A program made the position numbers and the translations under genes. From JBBRGG01 sp038240875 (GTDB taxonomy: Bacteria; Planctomycetota; Phycisphaerae; Phycisphaerales; UBA1924), in NCBI GenBank assembly GCA_038240875.1, contig JBBRGG010000035.1, positions 1 to 19,315 of the forward strand: DNA of 19,315 nt. The letters run 5' to 3'. Below the pieces are notes generated by a model. The model did not search any database, had not been told where the DNA came from, and saw only the letters and a program-made list of their open reading frames with translations. Of this stretch, positions 7,565 to 13,383 are shown in pieces (the stretch's first letter is position 1; the number at the start of each line of letters is the position of its first letter).

Positions 7565-7717
7565 CGCGCATCAACCGCGCGTAAGGCTCATTCAGAGCCT
7601 TCGTGCCGTCGATGTATGCCCGTCCACGTGCAGGTACAACGAACGTCTGCAGGGATGCAGGGCCGCGGAGGAGTGGCCTTGTCGCGTAGCAACAACTCCG
7701 GATTTGTGTTGATCCGG
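7565..7717 (+). promoter_or_regulatory. Structured leader ahead of the pilin genes
   Basis: Three simple hairpins occur. Arms CGCGC/GCGCG lie at 7565-7581; AAGGCTC/GAGCCTT with a 5-base loop at 7583-7601; and CCGGAT/ATCCGG with an 8-base loop at 7698-7717. None has a T-run. If transcribed, they would form the 5' leader of the first pilin mRNA. No known riboswitch pattern is recognised. Confidence 0.35.
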
Positions 7718-7743
7718 TAGGGTCTGTTTGGAGCCTCGTCGTT

Positions 7744-7749
7744 AAGGAG
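7744..7749 (+). promoter_or_regulatory. Ribosome-binding site of the first pilin gene
   Basis: AAGGAG is one base from ATG 7751 but seven from ATG 7757, so 7757 is the likely start. Confidence 0.8.
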
Positions 7750-7756
7750 TATGGGA

Positions 7757-8161
7757 ATGCGTAACCGTTTCAAGAAGGCCTTCACGCTCGTCGAAATCTT
7801 GATTGTCGTCGTTATCTTGGGTATTCTGGCCGCCATCGTGGTGCCTCAGTTCACTAACGCAACGCAGGACGCCCAGACCGGCAACCTTCGTGCGCAGGTC
7901 AAGAGCCTCCAGAACCAGATCGAGCTCTTTCGCGCTCGTTCCACCGATGGTGCGTACCCGGACCTTGCTGGCGCTGGCTGGACCCCCATGATCGACGGCA
8001 ACTACATCAAAGCCGCTCCCAAGAACCCATTTAACGGCTCTACCCTCGTCGCTGTCGCCGCCGCTGTTGGCAACGGCTGGCACTACGACCGCGCCACCGG
8101 CACCCTGGGCGCTTGCTACTTCGACGAAGTCACCGACACGCTCACCCCCACCGTCCCCTAA
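7757..8161 (+). CDS. Type IV pilin / GspG-like pseudopilin
   Basis: The 134-residue protein has a basic leader of eight residues, then the class III prepilin signal AFTLVE and a long hydrophobic stretch to about residue 29. Prepilin peptidase should cut after Ala8, leaving Phe as the first mature residue and Glu13 as Glu+5. Ala replaces the usual Gly at -1. The body has a long amphipathic helix, then PKNPFNG and GWHYDRATG, a C-terminal pattern I associate with pilins of planctomycetes and relatives. It should sit in the inner membrane and assemble into a fibre or pseudopilus. Its length is typical of GspG. A major-pilin role is possible because it is first in the cluster, has the best ribosome-binding site, and is followed by a stable hairpin. 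No assembly ATPase, platform protein or secretin is nearby. Confidence 0.9.
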   Translation: MRNRFKKAFTLVEILIVVVILGILAAIVVPQFTNATQDAQTGNLRAQVKSLQNQIELFRARSTDGAYPDLAGAGWTPMIDGNYIKAAPKNPFNGSTLVAVAAAVGNGWHYDRATGTLGACYFDEVTDTLTPTVP

Positions 8162-8185
8162 GGCTTTGGCCTTCGGTCGCGGGTG

Positions 8186-8207
8186 CACGAAGGGGTAGCC
8201 CTTCGTG
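8186..8207 (+). terminator. Stable intercistronic hairpin between two pilin genes
   Basis: Arms CACGAAGGG and CCCTTCGTG form a perfect 9-bp stem with loop GTAG, 24 bp after the first pilin stop. No T-run follows. It may be a partial terminator or an mRNA stabiliser that raises the first pilin's level over the second's. Confidence 0.55.
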
Positions 8208-8318
8208 TGAAATCAAACTTTCTCGGGCGAACGCCGAAAGGCTCTCGCTCGGCTTGCTTCGGCGTGTTTCTTCCTGCGTGCTTCTCGTGCACCCAAGCAG
8301 GTTTCGGAGGTTGAGCGA

Positions 8319-8756
8319 ATGCCCCATGACAACTTTCCCAAGCGTGCCCGTGCCTTCACGCTTGTCGAAATCCTGATCGTCGTGGTGATCTTGGGCATCC
8401 TCGCCGCCATCGTCACGCCGCGCTTTGCTGAAGCGACTTCGCAAGCACAAGAAGTCGCCACCGCCGACCAACTCACTAAGCTTCGACGAATGCTCGCGAT
8501 GTATTACGCACGCAGCAACAGCCAATACCCATCCATCACCGCAGGCGTCGGCACTTGGGGCGAACTCCTCACCCAAGGCTACATGCGTCAACCACCAGTC
8601 AATGGCTGGGTCGGCGGCGTTCCAGGCCAAACCATCATCTTCGGCTCTTCCGCCGATACTGGATACCAATCTACCCATGGCTGGATCTTCGACGCTGCCA
8701 CCGGCGATGTCTGGGCTGGCGGGTTTGACAGTGCCGACGAGCCCTTCCCTCGATAA
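8319..8756 (+). CDS. Second type IV pilin-like protein
   Basis: This encodes 145 residues. The ATG is preceded by GGAGG with an 8-base spacer. A 12-residue leader (PHDNFPKRARA after Met) ends in Ala before FTLVE, so the cut would follow Ala12 and Glu17 is Glu+5. The first 20 mature residues are almost the same as in the upstream pilin. The middle and C-terminus differ but keep the layout: a helical stretch, a Tyr/Ser-rich region, then GYM-QPP-NGW and HGWIFDAATG. The two genes look like a duplication followed by divergence. The protein is probably a minor pilin or alternative subunit in the same fibre. It lies 157 bp downstream of the first pilin gene, with a hairpin between. Confidence 0.88.
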   Translation: MPHDNFPKRARAFTLVEILIVVVILGILAAIVTPRFAEATSQAQEVATADQLTKLRRMLAMYYARSNSQYPSITAGVGTWGELLTQGYMRQPPVNGWVGGVPGQTIIFGSSADTGYQSTHGWIFDAATGDVWAGGFDSADEPFPR

Positions 8757-8913
8757 CTCAATCATCCACGCAGCAGATACGCCTGGGAATTTTCGGCCGT
8801 AGAAGCCGCACACGCCACGCATTTCAATTGTATCCACACCGATTAGGCTCATGCACGCCCCAAACACGGCCGATGCACATGCGACACCATACTCGTAATC
8901 GAGGATCGCAATC

Positions 8914-9261
8914 ATGAACACGTCAACTCAAGCCGGTTCCCAAGCTCAAACAACCCCAGCAACCAACCGCGCCCCACGTCCGCTGGGCACCATGCTCCTG
9001 TGCATCATCGCAGGGCTGCTCGCGCTCAACTTCTTCGCAACCGTCATGGTCGGCCCTAATGCTTTGGAGCCGCGCGCCGCGCACGCCCAAGTGACAATCG
9101 ATGAGCCTACCGGCTTTGTCGCCGCCGCCGAACAGCGCAAGCAAATGATCAACGAACTCAAGTCAGTCTCGGCCCGCCTCGAACGCATCGAGGCACAACT
9201 CAAGAGTGGCATCAGCGTCAAGGTCCTTGAAATGCCCGCCGATAAATCCTCTAAGAAGTAA
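8914..9261 (+). CDS. Small single-span membrane protein with coiled coil
   Basis: I do not recognise this 115-residue protein. A polar, Thr/Gln-rich N-terminus is followed by one hydrophobic segment at about 25-46, then AHA/Q at 56-59, which could be a signal-peptidase site. A charged helix at about 70-98 (EQRKQMINELK...ARLERIEAQLK) looks able to form a coiled coil, and the tail is Lys-rich. GAGG lies 9 bases before the ATG. The gene sits between pilin genes, all on one strand, so it may belong to the same fibre or envelope system, for example as a minor assembly factor with the PilN/PilO-like layout of one span plus coiled coil. That is inference; I see no sequence match. Confidence 0.7.
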   Translation: MNTSTQAGSQAQTTPATNRAPRPLGTMLLCIIAGLLALNFFATVMVGPNALEPRAAHAQVTIDEPTGFVAAAEQRKQMINELKSVSARLERIEAQLKSGISVKVLEMPADKSSKK

Positions 9262-9363
9262 TCGACTTCACAAAGGACAACCCCGGCGTACTCCTCTTCG
9301 CGTGGAGTTACCGCTGCTCTTTGCATGTGGTGCAATCACACTCTTGGAAAGGGAATCACGTCC

Positions 9364-9963
9364 ATGGCACGCCTATCTGTTCGGCGTCCGAGCGTCTCTC
9401 CTCGCGGATACACACTTATCGAAGTCCTCATCGTTGTCAGCATCCTTGGCATCGCCGGGGCCATGGTTGTTCCATCGTTCTCGCAGACCGGCGTTCTACG
9501 CATCCAAGGTGCCGTCCGAACACTCGTCGCCGATATCACCGTCGCCCAATCCGACGCCATCGCCTTCCAACGTGGGATGGGAATCATCTTCTACCCAGAG
9601 CCCACGAACTCCCGTTACATTGTCGCTGAAGTCAATGGCACCCGCCTTGACCCCGACCTTGATCGCATTGCTGAGCGGTCAATCGGGGGCGAACGCTTCG
9701 GCGGCGCCTCCTTCTCCAACATCACCCTCGCCAATAACACCCTCGTCTTCGATGAAATGGGCGGCCCCGTCGTCTCCCCAGGCAGCGACACTATCGCTGG
9801 CACTGGCTTCATCGATATCTCTGGTCAGGGTGAAACCTTCCGAATCTCCGTCGAGGCCTACACCGGTCGAACCACCGTCCGCACCATCAACGCCGCTCAG
9901 GCTGAAGAAGAAGCTGAAGTAGACCTTATAAATAACTCCGTCGTCCCTCCCCCCCCCAATTAA
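9364..9963 (+). CDS. GspH-like pseudopilin / minor pilin
   Basis: This protein of 199 residues starts at ATG 9364, with AAAGGGA about 9 bases upstream. An open frame begins 13 codons earlier at 9325 but would give an unusual leader. The leader of 15 basic/polar residues ends in Gly before YTLIEV, so the cut follows Gly15 and Glu20 is Glu+5. The hydrophobic helix runs to about residue 37. The body has the GspH/FimT pattern: a helix with VADITVAQSDAIAFQRGM, then a strand-rich region. It would be a minor pseudopilin near the tip of a fibre. The C-terminus is an acidic stretch followed by Val-Val and four Pro, encoded partly by a run of nine Cs. Unlike its two neighbours, it has the standard Gly at -1. 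Confidence 0.88.
   Translation: MARLSVRRPSVSPRGYTLIEVLIVVSILGIAGAMVVPSFSQTGVLRIQGAVRTLVADITVAQSDAIAFQRGMGIIFYPEPTNSRYIVAEVNGTRLDPDLDRIAERSIGGERFGGASFSNITLANNTLVFDEMGGPVVSPGSDTIAGTGFIDISGQGETFRISVEAYTGRTTVRTINAAQAEEEAEVDLINNSVVPPPPN
9949..9957 (+). repeat. Run of nine Cs at the 3' end of the pilin gene
   Basis: The run encodes the terminal Pro residues a few codons before the stop. Such runs can slip during replication and would change only the last residues and the stop position. Confidence 0.9.
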
Positions 9964-10102
9964 TCCTGCTTTATCGAGCCCGGTCCAGTCCAGCATACTT
10001 CAGTCGAGTTTGGTGTAAATCGAATCACTTCGGAAATTATCACATTCTCGTCAATCAAGCACCCACAAACGGCTCATTCGTGCGATACTGAAACTTGCCT
10101 TT

Positions 10103-10117
10103 GGGGATCGCATCCCC
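10103..10117 (+). promoter_or_regulatory. Small hairpin upstream of a GTG start
   Basis: Arms GGGGAT and ATCCCC enclose a 3-base loop, ending 23 bases before GTG 10141. It could act as a translational control element or as the terminator stem of the preceding pilin gene, although it has no T-run. Confidence 0.35.
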
Positions 10118-10140
10118 GACTTTGCGCCGGAGCACAACGC

Positions 10141-10590
10141 GTGGAAAGCTCTTCCAACAACACTCTCAAGTCGAACGCTTTGCGGCCATCCACAGACGGT
10201 GAGGCAACTTCGCCCGCGCGGCAATCACGCAAGAGCTCCTTTGGCAAACCCTCCCTCAACGGCTACGAAATCGACCCCTCCAGCGAATACTTTACCTCCG
10301 ACGCGCCTTTCCGCAGCAAACGACCCGCCATCATCATGCTCCTTGTCGGCGTTCTCTGCTTTGGTTCGTTCTTGTGGCTTCGCATGCGACTGGTCGCTGA
10401 CATGCCCAAGCAGGCGTATGCCGAACCCGAGTCTCAACGTCCAGCCGCTTCCGACACCGCCAACTCGCCTGGCAACTTCCAAGTTGACAGCTTCGGCCAA
10501 ATCATCCCCTCCCCACTCATGCTCCCCATTGAACGCGCACTTACCGATTCAGTCCCCATTACGATCAACGACGCAAGCACGAATAACTAA
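10141..10590 (+). CDS. Single-span membrane protein of unknown function
   Basis: This encodes 149 residues from a GTG with GGAG eight bases upstream. No in-frame ATG closer than about 60 bases was seen. The N-terminal 60 residues are polar, Ser/Thr/Asn-rich and probably disordered. One hydrophobic span lies at about 62-80, flanked by Lys/Arg on both sides, and a Pro/Ser-rich 70-residue tail follows. I recognise no family. It is last in the same-strand run with the pilin genes, about 180 bp after the GspH-like gene, and shares the 'disordered N-terminus plus one span' layout of the protein at 8914, but without a coiled coil. A link with the pilins is inferred from position only. Confidence 0.65.
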   Translation: MESSSNNTLKSNALRPSTDGEATSPARQSRKSSFGKPSLNGYEIDPSSEYFTSDAPFRSKRPAIIMLLVGVLCFGSFLWLRMRLVADMPKQAYAEPESQRPAASDTANSPGNFQVDSFGQIIPSPLMLPIERALTDSVPITINDASTNN

Positions 10591-10683
10591 ACTCGTATCG
10601 CCCGCGATTGTGCGCACAAACAAGGCCTATGTACACCGCTCGTTTCCCCGAATTATTTGCCTCCTCCAAAGTGCCAAATCAAC

Positions 10684-10716
10684 AATCGCCCGCAAGCGAT
10701 TTACTTCGCCCGGGCG
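10684..10716. terminator. Hairpins between two convergent genes
   Basis: AATCGC and GCGATT (10684-10701) form a 6-bp stem with a 6-base loop, and CGCCCGGGCG at 10707-10716 is a perfect palindrome. They lie between the rightward gene ending at 10590 and the leftward gene ending at 10774. No clear T-run is present, so a bidirectional terminator is only possible. Confidence 0.3.
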
Positions 10717-10773
10717 GTCTTCGTTTGTAGAAGTGATTCTATTTTAAGATAATGCCAGACCAGCCTGCCTTGT

Positions 10774-11163
10774 TCACATCTTCCCAACCGGAAGATCGCC
10801 AAATGCTTCGTCGAAATCAAAGACCAGCCTGAAGTCATCCATCGTGTCTTCGTCGGTCTTACGCATCAGCCCCGCACTGATCATCCCAAAGACGATCCGC
10901 CCAAAGTCCTCGGTCGTCGTGATGTTCCACTTACTCAGCACCGTTCGCGCGAGCAGTCCATACTGCTTCACGGCGAAATCCTTAAGCCCGATGCACAGTT
11001 GCTGCCCGCTTACATGCCGAGAATCATCATCGCTCCGCGAGCCATTGCCATGGATCAGCGAAACCGTGTGCGCAAGTCCACTACGAACAAACTCATACGC
11101 CTGAGGCGGGAACGGCCCAGTCCGCTCCAACATCGCCTTGATATCAGGTACCTGCTTACTCAC
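10774..11163 (-). CDS. Planctomycetes/Verrucomicrobia-restricted protein (TIGR04138-like)
   Basis: The 129-residue protein starts at GTG 11163, with AAGGAG nine bases upstream. Its sequence fits the small conserved family I know as TIGR04138 (Minf_1886-type). The hallmarks visible are PPQAYEFVRSGL near the start, HVSGQQLCIGLKDFAVKQYG in the middle, then WNITTTEDFGRIVFGMISAGLM and a C-terminal acidic DDF-LVFDFDEAF. It is probably cytoplasmic, with no signal peptide or membrane span. Its function is unknown in the literature I recall. It is useful here as a taxonomic marker for the PVC superphylum. It lies about 200 bp downstream of ccsA on the same strand, but its own good ribosome-binding site and the gap do not prove co-transcription. 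Confidence 0.85.
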   Translation of the reverse strand: MSKQVPDIKAMLERTGPFPPQAYEFVRSGLAHTVSLIHGNGSRSDDDSRHVSGQQLCIGLKDFAVKQYGLLARTVLSKWNITTTEDFGRIVFGMISAGLMRKTDEDTMDDFRLVFDFDEAFGDLPVGKM

Positions 11164-11364
11164 AGCGTCCTACTCCTTCTGGCATCTTAACTTCAAACCA
11201 GCTAAGCCTGGCTGATAGATATCGAACTGTAGTACCTTGAATGTCCAGCCAATCTGCCTAGAAACTATGTGTACAACCGTAGCCACCATGGAAGGCTCGT
11301 GCAATAGGCATTTCACCTTCTTCTAGGCCGGTGTGTCAACGCACTCATTACCAGTTACCACGCA

Positions 11365-13383
11365 TCATGCATATGCATGCAGGCCAGGCAGCAGCAAGTT
11401 CACCCCGAAATAGCACCACAGCATCGCGATAAATCCGAGCACGCTCAGCCACGCCGTGGTCAAACCGCGATCCTTCATGGGTACGTGGCGAAGGTGGATG
11501 ATCGCCAGGTACACGATCCATGTAATCAGCGCCCAAATCTCCTTGGGGTCAAACGCCCACCAGCGGCCCCACGAGTGGTCCGCCCACCATGCGCCCAGCA
11601 AAATCCCCACGCCTAGCGTCCAGAACGCGAGCTGCAACACGATCAAATGCGCCTTGTCCAAGTCCGCGAGCAACCGAACTTTCGAGGCTGATAAGCCCGA
11701 ACTAGACATGCCTGAACTAGACATGCCCGCCGAAGCCTGCTCGGCAGAAAACTCAGCGTCCACATTCATGGCGACTTCAAGCATCGGGTCTGAAACCATC
11801 CTTGCGCCCGCCATACTTGCACGACCACTGTCGCTACTCCCGCTCTCGCCACTACTGCCTTGCCCATTCATGCCGCCGCCGCTCCACTTGGCCGCGTACG
11901 CACTGCCGATGTAAAACAGCGAAATCACAAACGCCAGCGTGATCAATCCATATGACAAGAGCACAATGGATACGTGATACTTGAGCAAGATGCTCGTATT
12001 GAGAATCGCGGCCTCGCGCTCGATGCTGACCCCGGGAATTCGCGCTTCATTCGCCATCAACAAAATCATGAACCCCAGCGCCGCCGACGCTGCTCCAAAG
12101 AGTGCCTGCTTGCGAACTCGCATCAAGACCAACCCAATGACCGCTCCAAACAAGCTCACGCCAGTCATCGATTCAAACTGATTCTGGATCGCAAAGCGTT
12201 CCGCGATGATGCACCGCAGCGTAAACCCGCCCGCGTGCAACAACACCGCGAGAACCAGAGTGGTCGTCCCGATCCCCACCAGCGTCTTGCGACCTGTGCC
12301 AAACGCCAACAACAACGTAATCAACGACACCGCGTACAACCAATACCCCCATACAAACGCGTTCGCACGGTTGTAGATAATCTCTAATTGCCTCCGCCCC
12401 TGCGGATACGTGCTCGGGTTCACCACCGGCAACTCGGCGGAAAGTACGACGATTGCCGCATTCACCCGCGTGGCATCACGCGCACGCCACGCCGCACCAA
12501 GCTCCTTCGCCGCCACCCGCGCCTTGCTGTCTTCAGGCTTCTGCGACAAGTGCAGCCAAGGCTTCTCAAACCCGTCAGGCGACACCAGCAGCATGTTCTG
12601 CCTGGCGTCGATAAACAACCGCATCGCATGATCTGTCTTGTTAATCGCATCAATCCAAGGCAGCTCATCCATGTGCGCGTCATACACCGGGCGAATGTGC
12701 TTCTCAATCATCCGTGGCGTCAAGCGACCAATCTTCTTCCAACGCGTGATCAACTCCGCCGACGTTGCCTTGCCTGCATTGTCAGCCTTATCCGTTTCCG
12801 AACCCGCAAACTCTCGCTCCAAAATATCCACGCGCAGCGGCAGGTAATTCACGCCAATCAATGGCTTGTCAAAGTAATACCGTGGATCGATGATCACGTC
12901 GAGCAGTACAAATAGTGCGTCGTGCTTCGTCGCTTTGACCGAATCGCTTCCGTCTGCTTTGGGCGTATGTACAAAGCTTGTATACCCGCGCAGGTCTGTC
13001 ATCTTGCTGACCATCTCCCGGCCAAGCGTGTCCATTACCTTCACACGCCCATTATGAAACACCGCAAGCCCACGTAGCGGATCAAGATCAACCTGATTCG
13101 AAAAGTCCACCTTCTCCGCCATCGTCGCAATCGTGTCCCCTTCACTCGATTCGCCAAACGGGTTCACCCGCGTGGCATCCGCGTCACTCCCCGATATGTC
13201 CTGCGTCGCGGGGTGCGCGTTGCCATCGGGCGCGGTTTGCGCACGAGCATCACTCGGCGTCAACACGCTTATCGCCAGCGCCGCCGCGATCGTCGCGAAG
13301 AATGTTTTGAACGGCTTCAACGTGACCTGCTTCATAGCGACATGCATCGTATTGACCTGCTTAAAAGCGTTTAGCTTCATCAT
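11365..13383 (-). CDS. ccsA: Cytochrome c biogenesis protein CcsA (ResC-like)
   Basis: This protein of 672 residues is the heme-handling half of system II, which carries heme across the membrane and attaches it to CXXCH motifs of c-type cytochromes. The C-terminal half (about 340-672) is multispan. It contains the tryptophan-rich WWD-type motif WGRWWAFDPKE at 605-615, candidate heme-ligand histidines H383, H470 and H630, and the family ending GVNLLLPGLHAYA. The N-terminal half is a large extracytoplasmic region after a signal-like helix at 26-42. It includes HNGRVKVMDTLGRE (110-123), matching the 'GR-KP-DT-ARE' motif of fused CcsB/CcsA proteins. A Gly/Ser-rich insertion at about 500-568, with a 15-bp duplication, extends one loop. 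The start overlaps the resB stop by four bases (ATGA), so translation is probably coupled. ATGs at codons 13 and 17 are alternatives; codon 17 would give a neat signal peptide. Confidence 0.92.
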   Translation of the reverse strand: MMKLNAFKQVNTMHVAMKQVTLKPFKTFFATIAAALAISVLTPSDARAQTAPDGNAHPATQDISGSDADATRVNPFGESSEGDTIATMAEKVDFSNQVDLDPLRGLAVFHNGRVKVMDTLGREMVSKMTDLRGYTSFVHTPKADGSDSVKATKHDALFVLLDVIIDPRYYFDKPLIGVNYLPLRVDILEREFAGSETDKADNAGKATSAELITRWKKIGRLTPRMIEKHIRPVYDAHMDELPWIDAINKTDHAMRLFIDARQNMLLVSPDGFEKPWLHLSQKPEDSKARVAAKELGAAWRARDATRVNAAIVVLSAELPVVNPSTYPQGRRQLEIIYNRANAFVWGYWLYAVSLITLLLAFGTGRKTLVGIGTTTLVLAVLLHAGGFTLRCIIAERFAIQNQFESMTGVSLFGAVIGLVLMRVRKQALFGAASAALGFMILLMANEARIPGVSIEREAAILNTSILLKYHVSIVLLSYGLITLAFVISLFYIGSAYAAKWSGGGMNGQGSSGESGSSDSGRASMAGARMVSDPMLEVAMNVDAEFSAEQASAGMSSSGMSSSGLSASKVRLLADLDKAHLIVLQLAFWTLGVGILLGAWWADHSWGRWWAFDPKEIWALITWIVYLAIIHLRHVPMKDRGLTTAWLSVLGFIAMLWCYFGVNLLLPGLHAYA
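11366..11379. repeat. 14-bp perfect palindrome across the ccsA stop
   Basis: CATGCATATGCATG is its own reverse complement and spans the last codons and stop of ccsA. Because it encodes the conserved Leu-His-Ala-Tyr-Ala end, it may be chance. Confidence 0.6.
11696..11725. repeat. Two 15-bp direct repeats inside ccsA
   Basis: CCCGAACTAGACATG is followed directly by a copy with one change. On the coding strand it gives repeated Gly-Met-Ser-Ser-Ser within the Gly/Ser-rich loop of CcsA. Confidence 0.85.

Larger units (their letters stand above)
7269..7756. other. Intergenic region: terminator, short repeats, structured pilin leader
   Basis: In order this region holds the terminator at 7308, two copies of a 14-bp unit at 7373, a 7-bp tandem array at 7401, three hairpins between 7565 and 7717, and the ribosome-binding site of the first pilin gene at 7744. 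No protein is encoded that I can support. Confidence 0.6.

Noticed and set aside
8142..8921. Minus-strand frame of 259 codons over the second pilin
   Set aside because: It is the shadow of a pilin gene with the unmistakable FTLVE signature and has no family features.
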